From Ceratopteris richardii (Eukaryota > Streptophyta > Polypodiopsida > Polypodiales > Pteridaceae): DNA of 64,000 nt. A program made the position numbers and the translations under genes. Shown in pieces: positions 42,601 to 56,569 of this stretch. The first letter of the stretch is position 1. Every line of letters starts with the position of its first letter. Under the pieces are notes generated by a model that was not told where the DNA came from, ran no database searches, and was given only the letters and a program-made list of their open reading frames with translations. The DNA is taken from assembly GCA_020310875.1 (NCBI GenBank), contig CM035422.1, forward strand, positions 53,834,894 through 53,898,893, written 5' to 3'.

Positions 42601-43834
42601 ACTATTAGGGTTTTGCTTAATATTGCCTCTTCCAAGAATCGGAAGATACTTCAACTAGATGTAAAGAATGCAAGAGGTATATATGGCACAACCACCTGGT
42701 TTTGAGAATCAAGTTTATCCTGATTATGTGTGTAAACTTAACAAAGCATTGTATGGTCTCAAGCAAGCTCCAAGAGCTTGGAATTTCAGGCTTGTTTCAT
42801 TCTTGCAGGACAAAGGCTTTCAACCAAGCAAGGCAGATCCTTCACTCTTTATTAAAAAGAGTAATTCTGAGGTCATCTACTTATGTGTATATGTAGATGA
42901 TATTATATTGACAGGAAATGATGCAGATGGTATGAAGAAGATCAAAGATCAGATGAGAGAAGAGTTCAGGATAAGTGATTTGGGTTCACTTACCTACTTC
43001 CTAGGTTTGGAAGTTGTCTACAAAGATCATGGTTTGTTTCTCACTCAAAGAAAGTTCATTAAGGACATGTTGGCAAAATTCAAGATGCAAGATTGTAAGA
43101 TTGCAGGTACTCCAATGGAGGTCAATCACAAATTGAGCTCACATGAAGGTGAACTCATAGAGGACATCACATCATATCAAATTCTAGTGGGTAGTCTCAA
43201 CTATGCCAGATTGACAAGAGTAGATATATGTTACAGTGTGAGTGTGCTAAGTCAATTTATGCACACACCAAGGAAACCACATATGGATGCTGCCAAAAGG
43301 ATTCTCAAGTATCTCAAAGGAACCATAAATGAAGGACTTTATTATCCTTATGTATTTGATTTAGGTTTGAAGCTATTTTCTTATGGAGATTGGGCTGGCT
43401 CCAAGGAAGATAGAAGGAGCACTTCAGGTTATCTTACCTTTGCAGGTTCAAAGCTTATTTCATGGTCATCCAAGAAGCAACCCACAGTTGCTCTCTCTTC
43501 TACTGAAGCTGAATATAGAGGTCTTGCCATAGCTACTCAGGAAGCTATGTGGATGAAGACATTGTTCAAAGATCTTGGATTGGAGTTTGGAACTCCAACT
43601 ATTTTTGGTGACAATATGAGTTCTATTCATTTGGCTGTTAATCCTATTTTTCATGCAAGGACTAAACATATTCATTATCACTATGTATGCGAGAAGGTTC
43701 TAAGCAAAGAGATTCAAATATCATATGTGTCCACTCATCAACAATGTGCAGATATTCTAACCAAAGCATTGGATGGTACAAAGCTTTGCAAATTCAAGGC
43801 TATGATTGGATTGCAGGTAATCTTGGAAGATTGA
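39657..43834 (+). pseudogene. Copia G gag-pol (three frameshifting deletions)
   Basis: ATG 39657 (MADGFPSSIDKLDRGNY). Two single-base deletions near 39980 and 40007 shift the frame inside Gag. 39997-42705 is then one long frame: CCHC CSICGLTNHTTENC, protease FYIDSSCSNHV (Asp-Ser-Ser for Asp-Ser-Gly), pre-integrase, integrase (HTDVWGP, RSDGGGEYF, NGVGERRN) and linker. A 23-bp deletion after VKNA near 42676, relative to K, removes most of FLNGWITE and shifts the frame. RT continues with [10 protein letters not shown] and YVDD near 42893. RNase H reads SYGDWAGS, losing the first Asp of the usual SDxDW, then SSTEAEY and GDNMSS, ending at TGA 43832-43834. Confidence 0.93.
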
Positions 43835-43853
43835 AGACCTCAAGCATACTTGG

Positions 43854-43866
43854 CTTGAGGGGGAGC
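43854..43866 (+). other. Polypurine tract, Copia G
   Basis: CTTGAGGGGGAGC directly before the 3' LTR start, the plus-strand primer site. Confidence 0.88.
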
Positions 43867-44386
43867 TGTTGGAGCAAGTCTATGACAAGCCTAAGTATTG
43901 GCTTGAGTCTCACAAAGTCTTAGAAGAAGCTTCAAAATGAAGACTATTTAAAGTTCACTTGTGAACTACCTCTTGTAACTTTTGAAGAGTTTACTTAATG
44001 TAAACGTGAAAGAATCTTAAGTGGTTGAGTCCACTTGATCAAGAATGGAAAGAGGAGCCACGAATTCGTGATTTGTGGTAGGTAGAGAATCAAATCAGTC
44101 ATTGATTGATTGGAGAGTGATTGAGGGAAGTTAGCCTCCCAAACTCAACTATAAATAGATGGCAGTTTTAGTCGTGGTTAGAGAGACCTATGTGAAGACC
44201 TCCAAGAGCTGAGCTTTATGCCATATCAAGGTGTGATTACAAGGCACACATATGTATCAGTAAGTCATTGTATTCTACAAGCAATATACTTTCATTTTCA
44301 TGATTATTTGAGTTCATATGTCCATGTTCTTGTGAAGTGTACTACTCACTGCCATTACTGTCAGTTTTTGCAGTCAGATTGCAGAT
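43867..44386 (+). repeat. Truncated 3' LTR of Copia G
   Basis: Matches the first ~520 bp of 38359-39630, including the TATA box at about 44149-44158, and breaks off after CAGATTGCAGATGG. The other side of the break is Gypsy H gag on the opposite strand. Confidence 0.9.
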
Positions 44387-46397
44387 GGCATAAACATCAC
44401 TCAGAAACAGAACAGTATCTGATGACAAAAACGTGGATGGTCCATCTTGAGCATTTACAGTTTCTTGATCATGGTCACTCAATTCTTCTTGCTCCATTAT
44501 GTTAACTATTTTTAATGGTATGTTACTAGATGTGTTTTGTTGTTTTTGAGGGTTTCTTGGGCAATCCTTTATTAAGTGTTCCCTGCCACAATCCTTGCAA
44601 TAGGCTCCTTCTATTCTTAGTGTAGGAGGTTGTGGACAGTCTCTAATGAAATGTTCCCCCCGCATCTATAACAAGTTATCTTTTGGCTTCCTTTGAATTG
44701 GGTTTTCTGATTGGACATGTAATTATTAGTTATGTACATGAATGTGGTTGTGTCCATTTCAATTCTCCCATTTCCCAAGTCCAAGACTTGCAGTTCAGGT
44801 TCTCTCTATTCATATCCTTCCCAATCTTCTTGATATCCTTCATTCCAATGATAATCCTCTCTGTAAGATGATCGGAATCTTGAGCTTTCTTCTTCTATTG
44901 CTGTGTATTTTACTGGTACTACATTTGTTGGTAATGGTGGTTGTTGTCCAAGTACAGGTCTTGGTTGCTCCACAAATCCAGATTCTCTTTGTAAGTTGTG
45001 TTGGTTCACATATTCTCTTTCTTTAATGGGTTGTTTGTTGTAGAAGCATTCTTCTCTAGTATGGTTTGTCCATTTTCTTTCTAAGGTACAGTATTTGAGT
45101 GTTTTTCTATCTTGCAAATGTTGTGGTTTGTGATAAGGACATTGTTGAACCAAATGATTTTCTCCACAGTCATAGCAGTTCTTATTGGTTGCTATCCTAG
45201 TGTTTATCAAATTTATCTTGGTATTAACTTCTAGGGCTTTAGCAATAGCTTGTGCTAATTCTTCTGTTGGTCGAATTTTATCTTCATTTGTTCTTGGTTG
45301 GTCAAATGCTAATAAATCTTGTCCTCTATTATCCTCTAAGTCTATTGCCTCTTTCACACATGCTCCTAGATCAGGACATCTCCTATAATACACCAAAGTT
45401 CTTAATTGTGCACTTCTCAATCCTTCTATGAACAAAGACACTTGTCTCGCCATTGAAGGTACCTCTTCTCTTGGACATCTATCAATGTATTGCTTGAATC
45501 TCCTAGCAGCTTCTCTAACATTTTCATCTTTTTGTTGTTTAAAACTATGTATCAAAGTAGTTGTACTATGTTTAATTCCAGTTTTGGAGAATTCCCTATA
45601 AAGGCTTCAAGAAAAGATTATATATCTTGATACATTTCCTTTCTTAATGGAATAAACCAAGATAATGCAGGTCTAGTTAGGGTTAGACCAAATGCTTCAA
45701 ATTGCACTTTGTAATCATCTACTTCTTTTGCCCTAATTAATTGTCTAAATTCTATAGCATGGGCATGAGGATCAGAATACCCTTCATATTGATTCTTCAT
45801 GCATTTAGCTACTTGATAGGGCCTCAGAATTCTTCCTTGGTTTTTCCATTGATGTCTTCTCCTAATTGGAAAATCATTTATTCCTTCAGCTTTTCTTTCA
45901 AAAGGATTTGGAGAAGTGTGTAATCTCCTTTCTTGTGGTTGTTCAGAAAAATTGTAGTTTTCATTTTGTCTTGGCAATTCTGGTTGTCCTCTGTTTTGTT
46001 CCCAAGCTCTCTTGTCTGCACATTTCCCTAAATCATTATAGTTTTCTAGATCTTGTGAAAATATGTATACACATCCCTGTCTATCCTCATATCTGCCATC
46101 CTTAAATTGTGCCACTAGCATTGAATTTAAGAGAATTTCCAAGTTTCTCATCCTAATGAGAAACTTATGCATGCCATCTTGATACACATAGGCTCCAAAC
46201 CTATTTGTATACATGTACCTGAGAATATTTCTATAATCACTAGTGTCAGAGGTTTCATTTGTTTCATTTAAATTTTCCATGTTATTTGTCTGTCCTAAAT
46301 CCCTTTCTTGTAAATCTCTTAACACTGGCTTTATCTCTTTCCTCGTTAACTCTTGTTTATCAAGTGTAAACAATTTAGTACCAAATCTAAAAATCAT
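44387..46397 (-). pseudogene. Gypsy H gag (degenerate, four zinc-knuckle-like motifs)
   Basis: ATG at 46397 on the minus strand (MIFRFGTKLFTLDKQEL). Capsid-like motifs are YSDPHAHAIEF, FEAFGLTLTRPALSWF and, after a stop/frameshift near 45618, FKQQKDENVREAARRFKQY, SLFIEGLRSAQLRTLVYY. Cys/His motifs follow: CYDCGENHLVQQC, CTLERKWTNHTREEC, a broken CYRCG-EHFIRDC (one extra G in a G run near 44665) and CKDCGREHLIKDC. A TAG near 44806 precedes the last two. Spacing is C-x2-C-x3-H-x4-C for most, one residue shorter than the usual x4. The frame ends at the G junction. Confidence 0.82.
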
Positions 46398-46403
46398 TCA
46401 ATT

Positions 46404-46930
46404 ATTTCACGATTTTGTGAAGGGAATCGTGTTTTTTTTACGAAACGTATTTTATCACGATTTTGTGATGAGAATCATGTTTTTCACGATTCTGTCAAGA
46501 GAATCGTGTTTCTCACGATTATGTGAAGGGAATCGTGTTTTATCGTGATTCTGTGATGAGAATCGTGTTTTTCATGATTCTGTGAAGGGAATTGTGTTTT
46601 TTCACGATTCTGTGATGAGAATCATGTTTTTCAGGATCCTATGAAGGGAATCATGTTTTTTTCACGATTCTATGATGACAATCGTGTTTTTCACGATTTT
46701 GTGAAGGCAATCGTGTTTTTTCACGATTCTGTGAAGAGAATCGTGTTTTTCACGATTCTGTGAAGGGAATCGTGTTTTTCAAAATTCTGTGAAGAGAATC
46801 GTGTGTCTCATGATTCTGTAAAGGGAATCGTGTCTTATCGCAATTTTGTGATGAGAATCGTGTTTTTCATGATTCTGTGATGAGAATTGTGTTTTTTCAT
46901 GATTCTATGTTCCCTCACAATCGTGATTGC
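46404..46930. repeat. Tandem array of about 17 imperfect palindromic units (~30 bp)
   Basis: Each unit is close to CACGATTC-tgtgaaGG-GAATCGTG followed by a T-run. The outer arms are inverse complements, so each unit can form an 8-bp-stem hairpin. About 17 units are seen. The loop alternates between GAAGGG and GATGAG types in units 4-9, hinting at a two-unit (~60 bp) period. The array lies directly upstream of the gag ATG of H and inside its leader. Confidence 0.9.
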
Positions 46931-48656
46931 TCACAATCGTTGAAAACACGATTTTCAAATGAAAATCGTATTCTAGGAATCGCGAAAACTATGGAATCGT
47001 GATTTTGTGTTTGATTACAGAATCGTCATTCTGTGCAACTTTTTGTAAATTTTTGTTTTTCTTTTTTCTGATTTCTTCTTACTCTAATGGAAGCACCTTA
47101 GAAAAATAATAACATGCAATAAAGAACTTTTGACAAAATAATGATTTTTTCTATCAAAAAAATCAAAAAACAGAAAGTCGTGATTTTGTATTTTCCACTA
47201 TTTTATGTATTTTTGAGCTTTTTTCCAATACTTCTAACTTGAAAATATGTAAAAATTTTATGTTAAAAGGATTTCCTTGTAGTTTGATCCCCCACTGTCC
47301 AAAAACGTTGTGATTTGCAGGAAATCACGATTCTGTCAGTGCTCTCTCCACTCACTCCCTCACTCAAATGACTATTTTTTTGAACTTCTAGGCTTTTATA
47401 GACTTGAGACGATCGCGATTGTGAGTTATTAAAAAAAAAAATTAATTCTCACTATATGATTCTTGCCCCTTCCAACAAATCTTATCCCTTCCAACAAAAT
47501 TTTCATGCTCCCTCTTTTGACGAAAATCGCAATTTTGTGTTCAATTCTTAAACCTGATCACTTAATGCTCAATTCTTACTGAATTTTTACTTTCCTTTGA
47601 TTGTGCAGCTATTGAAACCTTAAAATGACTTACCTCAATACCCAATATTGCAACTAGATCATTTTCATACTTTTACTAAAAATTGTGATTGTGATGAGAA
47701 TCGTGTTTTTTATGAACTTCTTTTCTTTTGCACTTTCTGACTTTTCTTTCCACGTGGTCTTCTCCACTGTTCTTTACCAACTCCAAATCAATTATCACCT
47801 GCAATTATACACCACCAAACTCATTCAAAGAGATTAAAATTTTGAAAAATTTTAAACAGCAACTTTTACTCTAAATATTTATTTGTTTTTTTTTCAATTT
47901 TTGAATTTTTCTTTCACTATTCCCCTTCCCCTTTTCAACACAAATCCTCCTGCAAAATTTCCTAAGAAAAAGAAATTTGTTTGGATTTTTATAGATTTTA
48001 TGAAGTTTTTTTAGTATTTTAACCCTAAATTAAGGAAAACACTTCACTTAGCATTTTCTTGTTTCAAGATCCATTGATCTTTTGATTCATGATTGGTTAT
48101 AATCTTTTATGCTTGCAATCTAATCAGTTTGGAAGTAGAGCTTTTCAAGAAAATATGTGCTAAGAAGTACAAGTATCAATTCATGCAAAGATAAACTCAA
48201 ACACCTTTTTTTCAAGAGGCAAATAAACTTTTTCAAGATTATTATCTTTCCTTGGATAAACAAATGGATCAATCAATTTGCACATAGCTACTTTACTTGA
48301 CTTTCCTCATTGCAACCATGTCATCTTGTCCAAGATTTGAGAAATTTTGTTAGCAATCTACTTATGCAAAGATAATCACAATTTACCTTTCCTTTAACAA
48401 TCTTGATTCAATTTTTTCTACACACCTGCACTTTACTCTTAAAAGGTATGAGAAACTATCAATTTGCAAAAATTTTACAACTTCTTTATCTCAAAAGGTT
48501 AATTCATGCTTCCATTTTCCAAAAGACAAGCAAAGAAACCTACCTTTTCAAGTTTTCTTTCTTGATTATAGAGTAGTACCTTTTCAATGTGTTCAAATAC
48601 CATCAACAATGGAAGACCTAGCAAGGTCCAAGACTTCAATGAAGCTTTTCCTTTGT
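46931..48656 (-). other. Gypsy H leader, rest
   Basis: AT-rich leader of about 1.7 kb between the hairpin array and the primer site. Scattered single CACGATT/AATCGTG motifs continue to about 47040 and again near 47310, 47410 and 47700. No supported coding frame. Confidence 0.6.
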
Positions 48657-48674
48657 TCCTCGACAACGGCTCCA
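48657..48674 (-). other. Primer-binding site, Gypsy H
   Basis: On the minus strand TGGAGCCGTTGTCGAGGA, close to the TGGCGCCGTTGCCGGGGA site of Athila-type Gypsy elements (tRNA-Asp). It lies five bases from an LTR end in CA. Confidence 0.7.
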
Positions 48675-48679
48675 AAAAA

Positions 48680-49501
48680 TGTTTGTTGATAACCTTTGGA
48701 GTTGTCCTCTCCAATCATTATAGCACAAACGATCAACTACACATCTTTAAATTGTCAATCCGGGAAGTATGCAAGACCACAGCCCCTTCTAGTTAATGGA
48801 ATCCAAGAATAAGGGTTGGAATGATTGATTTTCTGAGAGATTCATGGAAGAGAAAGGTAATAACTAGGGTTTTGATTATCTAGAGTTCTATAACATCATT
48901 TTCAATGATTCTTGTGCCTAAAGTGTGCCATTTTCTCTATAGAAAATTTATGAAGTCAAATTTAAAAAATAGTACCTGTATCACATAGAACAGACAACCG
49001 TGATTCTGTTAAAAATGATATTTTCTAATTCTAGCTTCATTCTTCTGCTTATTCTTGCTTAGAACAATAAGATTCACCTATCCTTCTTCATCTCACTCAG
49101 AAATACATAGCTGAAGCTCACAAATTCCATGGATCACACAAAGAATAGACTCAACAAATCAAGAGAAAGAACATGAAAAGAGAAAACATGATTTTCTGCA
49201 GGAGAGCTCTTCTCATTACTTGGATAGCATTAGAGTAATACAACCAACCCTCTCAAAATAGAGGAAAATATCTTTTATACTTTTTCAAGTGTCTCTTTTC
49301 ACACTTGAATTTTGGTCCTTTTCTCCTTCTATTCTAAAAATATACTATCTAAGAGCTTCCAAAAATTCTAGGAAAAATACATATGATCCTATTTTACATG
49401 AGGAAGACACTTCCTCAATTTTTACATCATTTTTATAAATATGTCCACCAATTTTTGACATTTTACAAATAATTTTCTTTCAAAAATTGCTTCTTCTAAC
49501 A
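48680..49501 (-). repeat. 5' LTR of Gypsy H
   Basis: About 822 bp on the minus strand, TGTTAGAAGAAGC ... CAACAAACA. Boundaries rest on the TG/CA ends and the nearby primer site; there is no second copy in the window for comparison. Confidence 0.65.
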
Positions 49502-52340
<2,839 letters not shown>

Positions 52341-52344
52341 TGTT

Positions 52345-52749
52345 TGTTGTTAAAATTCAAGCTTTAAGCATAAAATTCGTGGGAAATCAATCATGGAAAT
52401 GTGAAAAAAATCTACGAAAGCCAAAAGCCACGATATTGCATGAAGAAAATTCAATCAAATACTCCCCAATCCATCTCAACTAAGTCCTCCAATTTAGGAG
52501 GCCTATTTGGAAATGTAGTTCCTAGATTTTAGGGGCATACTTCTCACTATAAAAGTACCATGTATCCTTACCTCTTTTGAGCCATGGGGGCATACTTCTC
52601 ACTATAAAAGTACCATGTATCCTTACCTCTTTTGAGCCATCGTCTTGGAGTTTTAGTGAATTAAGAGTGAGTACTAATTGTTGGAGTTTTAATAAACAAG
52701 CACCTTGCTTAAGCTAGCCCCTTGCTTGCTTGTGTGTGTTCTTTGAGTA
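52345..52749 (+). repeat. LTR-like fragment with duplicated TATA segment
   Basis: Begins TGTTGTTAAAATTCAAGC, similar in style to the family-2 LTR start TGTTGAAAATCAAG, and shares the CTTGCTTAAGC / CCCCTTGCTTGC phrases seen in the B and D LTRs. A 55-bp segment (52532-52586) is repeated at once (52587-52641), each copy holding CTATAAAAG. It is cut by Gypsy I coding sequence at about 52750. Confidence 0.65.
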
Positions 52750-53457
52750 GGCATATCTCTTGATTGGAATACACCATTCCATGTCCATGTAGATGCATCC
52801 AATCATTCAATAGGATGTGTGCTAGCACAACCAACAAGTGAAGGAAATCTAGATTTGCCTATAGCATATGCTAGCTAACAACTAAAAGCAATTGAACGAA
52901 ACTACACCACAATCGAACGAGAAGGCTTAGGCATAGTATACACTGTTAAAAAGTTTAGACACTATCAATTGGCCAACAAGTTTAAACTTTTCAATGATCA
53001 TCAAGCTTTACTATATTTGGACAATAAACCTTGCAATACTAGACGTTTAGTAAGATGGTTCCTCTTACTAATGGAATACGACTTTGAAGTTGCTGTCAGG
53101 AAAGGTAGAACCCACCTAAGGGTGGATGACCTTTCTTGCATCACTTTAGGAGAGTCACCACAAGGAGTGTCTAATGAATTACTCGATGCTGATCTGTTCA
53201 ATTTGGAAGTTGTTCCTAAATGGGCAAATAAGTTGGTACCTATCCTAACCTTCAGGCCTGCAAATAAGAATGTGAGAACGAACAATGATGAAATTGTAAG
53301 ATCACAAAACTATCAAATATTGGCAAGAAGCATGTACAAAGAAGATACAGAAGGTGTACTTGCTTGTTGTGTCAAGGACGATGAACATAGAAATTGGTTG
53401 CAACAAGCCCATGAAGGATTACTAGGAAATCACTATTCTAAACAAAGACCATTGTAG
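52750..53457 (+). pseudogene. Gypsy I RNase H and following region
   Basis: SLDWNTPFHVHVDAS, a stop near 52878 in YAS-QLKAIE, TIEREGLGIVYTVKKFRHY, LFNDHQALLYL and WFLLLMEYDFEVAVRKG: a Ty3-type RNase H with acidic residues (VDAS, TIERE, NDHQ) in place. It continues open to TAG 53455-53457. Confidence 0.87.
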
Positions 53458-54500
53458 AATCTGAAATGTTTAGGAGTGTATTGGCTAGAATGGATAAAGA
53501 AATTCATGAGTGGATTAAGAATTGTCCAATGTGTCAAGAGAGAACCCTAGTGGAGCATGCCACTCTTTATCACATATCGTTTTCCATACTGGAGTGCTCC
53601 ATCGGTAGAGTCTATGCGATAAGGAACACTTCTCAGTGAGGCTAGCCTAGCAAGAAAACGAAGCATGGAGCAAGAAGCTTAGGATTACACCTTAGTTGGA
53701 GACAACCTATATCAAATAGGAAAAGATGGTTACTTAAGACTTTGCATTCATGAATGAGATTATTTGAAAATCTTAGAAACTCCACATAGCTGTGCTGCTG
53801 GTGGACACTTTGGGCCTGATTGAGTAATCAAGACCATTCTAATCTCAGGAATTTAATGGCATACTCTTCATATGGATGCACATACCAATGTGATACATGC
53901 CAACATGCACAATATCTGATAAAGAGAGAGGAGATGCCTTTGAGACCAATGATGGGAGGACGTGCATTCTCAAAGTGGGGTATAGACTTTGTAGGTCCTA
54001 TTAACCCCCAGCTAGAAACTCCCATGCATAGTACATCATTGTAGCTACGGATTACCTTACCAAGTGGGTTGAAGTGAAAGCCACAACAAAGAATGATGCT
54101 GAAACGACAGCTAAGTTCTTATTCAAGAAGGTGTTCACTAGATATGGACAACCAATAGAGTTGGTGAGCAATAGAGGCATGCACTTCGTGAACGAAGTCA
54201 TTGAAAACCTTCTCCAAGAATCCTTAGTGGTACATAAGAAGTCTGGCCTTTATCACCCACAAGCTAATAGACAAGCCGAGAGCACCCATAACATCCTCTT
54301 TAAGGTTTTAACAAAACTAGTAACTAATAAGCACTCTGATTGGGATAAACAACTTCGTCATGCTATTTGGGCTTATGGAGTTGCCTACAAAACAGTACTC
54401 AATGCCACCCCATTTCAAATGGTCTTCGGACAGAATGTTGTGCTACCATTAGATTTCCTAATCCAACCTTTAAAAGTAGCACAAGTGCATGAGTAGAATG
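53458..54500 (+). pseudogene. Gypsy I integrase, two zinc motifs and core
   Basis: A first Cys/His cluster spans about 53407-53545 (AHEGLLGNHYS ... NCPMCQE, frameshifted between). A second lies about 53780-53925 (HSCAAGGHFG ... CDTCQHAQYL). The core follows: AFSKWGIDFVGPI, LVSNRGMHF (the second catalytic Asp is Asn) and NRQAESTHN (Glu kept), then AIWAYGVAYKT, NATPFQMVFGQ. Stops at several places, including 54042-54044 and 54494-54496. Confidence 0.85.
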
Positions 54501-55360
54501 GACATGAATTGTCCTCTAGGATCTTTGATCTAGAACGCATAGGTGAGATGAGGCTATGAGCGGTAGTAGCCGTCTATGCTGCAAAGAAAAGACAAAAAGC
54601 ATACTTAGATGCACACATCAAGGATAAAGGATTGAAAGAGGGAGACCTACTGTTGGTTTACACACTAAAGCAACATGCCCTTAAATTGGAAAAAAGAGGA
54701 TATGGACCCATGATCATTAATAGAATTTCCACTAGTGGTGTGGTTCAATTGGCCAAGCTAGAAGATGCCATCTTGCCAAACTATATTAGTGGATGTAGAG
54801 TCAAGTTGTATCAAGAACCTCTTATAGAAGATATCTTAAGGAGACTCAACATTGCTAACAAGCGAAAAGAAGAAGAGTTAAGGGTGAGAGAAGAAGCACA
54901 TGCAGAGTCTAGAGAACGTATTAGGCAAAATACGTTAAAACATCTAGGCCTAGATGTCACTCCGGAAGTCCCACGATATCACATGGCCATGTGCCAAACA
55001 TCTGGTCCTGTTGCTTCTCAAATAATCAACCTACATCCCTTTTTGACCATAGAGATAGGACAAGGAAAGAATGTAAGGACTGTGAGAGCATTGATTGACT
55101 TAGGTGAAGCAACTAGTGCAGTTAGATTCTCATATTGCCAAGATCTGCAATTGAACATCAGTCCCATAGAAGTCTATCTCATAGGGTTTGGCAGTATAGA
55201 AACCCCTTGCTTTGGAGAGGTGGAGCTTCCCCTCTACCTTTAAGATATCCCAATTAGAGTCAAAATGCTAGTGTGTCAAGATGAAGACCTTAGTGAACCA
55301 CTTGTCTTGGGTCAAGATTGGATTTCTGACCATGCAGTGAACTTAAATCTCAGAAGCTAA
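54501..55360 (+). pseudogene. Gypsy I integrase C-terminus fused to a retropepsin-like domain
   Basis: The frame 54632-55243 opens with the integrase C-terminal domain (GDLLLVYTLK, KRGYGPMIINRIS, NYISGCRVKLYQ), a charged helix (KRKEEELRVREEAHAESRER), then a domain with ALIDLGEATSAV (Asp at 55097-55099; Asp-Leu-Gly where retropepsins have Asp-Thr/Ser-Gly). After TAA 55241-55243 the same frame continues to LVLGQDWI near 55301, the usual C-terminal motif of retropepsins. Protease normally sits between Gag and RT, so its place after integrase is unusual. It is probably inactive. Confidence 0.75.
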
Positions 55361-55935
55361 CTTCTTCAAGTTTGGGCACATGAACAATGTATTACATTAG
55401 AATTAGACAATTGCATGCTCACAAATCCAAGTGTCACACATTCTCTTAGTCCTTCGCATACTAATCTTAGTAAGGAAGATGGTGTATTTGTCAAGAGCTC
55501 TATGATCCACAAGGACTCAATCATGGAAGAACAGTCTCAAAGGTGAGCAGACCCCTCTTCTTTTTCCAAGAACATTGTAGCCATCACAATTCAACCAAAG
55601 GGGCAAGTGAAACAATACAAGACAACCACCAGATCAAAAAGACACAAATAATTCAAGACGAAAGCAGTTCCAGGCATGAAGCAGATTTGGGTAAAAAAAG
55701 GAGGCCAACCACCGGCCTTGCCCCCACAATTCCCATCCAGTCAAGCCAACCATACCAAAAGACTAATGAAGAAACTAGGATGAGCTCAACGAGCTCAACC
55801 ACAAGGTATCCGACAAGTTTGGGTGCCTAAGAAATTAGTTGTAGCTCAACAAGGACAATTACAAATATGGGTACCCAAGAAGCTCTCACATACACAACAA
55901 CCTATGCTCTCCCACATGAGAAATGTCTTGACAAA
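55361..55935 (+). pseudogene. Gypsy I tail with WVPK repeats
   Basis: Same frame as the protease-like domain, broken by several stops. It contains MKQIWVKKGG (55676), IRQVWVPKKLVVAQQ (55808) and LQIWVPKKLSHTQQ (55859); the last two are 17 codons apart and look like tandem units, with a weaker NMGWKPKA near 56034. Basic and aromatic; function not recognised, perhaps RNA- or protein-binding. Confidence 0.5.
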
Positions 55936-56569
55936 GAAGCCGAGGAGAAGCAAGGGTTTGAACCAAGCATAAAGAACCAAAGAAGATCACTCAAATCACC
56001 TCTTCTACAATAATACAAAGACAAACATCAAAAATATGGGTTGGAAGCCAAAAGCACCAATAGCACCCATAGAACCAGAGCACCAACCATGAGGGCTACA
56101 CAATTTAAGCAACCACTCAAAGATGAAGAAGTCAAAAGTGACCTCTACCTAGCCCCACATAGTTCTAAAATGGATCCCTATAAGGGGGAACGATCAATTG
56201 TAACTTGGAGATCCAATGGATACCTCCAACAAAGGACACATCAACATTTGCAAGAAACATTGAAAGCCTCGATGAGCAACAACCATGTGCTCCTTGCACA
56301 ACCCTATCTTTTGCACCATTCAGATCATGCACTTCCAAAGTATGCATTAATATAGGGCCACATTACACAGCCGTGAATAAACACATTTGAGAGTCTGAGG
56401 CACAAGAGCACATTGACATAGGTCAACTATTTTTATTGTTTCTAACGTCTTTCTTCTTTTTTTGTGCTATGTTACTTAGAAAAAAGGGAAGAAGAAGAAG
56501 AAGAGGAAAAAGGGAGAGAGAGAGAGAGAGAGAGAATGAGAGCTTGTTCCTAGGCTTGGCTCATGGAAC
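55936..56569 (+). other. Non-coding/degenerate segment of Gypsy I
   Basis: No supported gene. It holds GAA-rich (about 56487-56510) and (AG)n (about 56512-56535) runs shortly before the ARGONAUTE ORF. Confidence 0.5.

Larger units (their letters stand above)
38359..44386 (+). mobile_element. Copia element G (family 1), 3' LTR truncated
   Basis: Family-1 element with full 5' LTR, primer site, gag, pol and polypurine tract, and the first ~520 bp of its 3' LTR. The 3' LTR stops near 44386 at a junction with minus-strand Gypsy H gag, so no target duplication can be read. It is inserted into Copia E. Coding is near-complete but has at least three frameshifting deletions. Confidence 0.94.
44387..49501 (-). 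mobile_element. Gypsy element H, 5' part (minus strand)
   Basis: Read right to left: 5' LTR (49501-48680), primer site (48674-48657), a leader of about 2.3 kb with a tandem hairpin array next to gag, then gag down to the junction with G at 44386. PR, RT and INT are absent. The LTR start TGTTAGAAG abuts hexanucleotide array 2 exactly. Confidence 0.82.

Noticed and set aside
46404-46930. CRISPR array
   Set aside because: Units are contiguous imperfect palindromes without unique spacers, in a plant retroelement leader.
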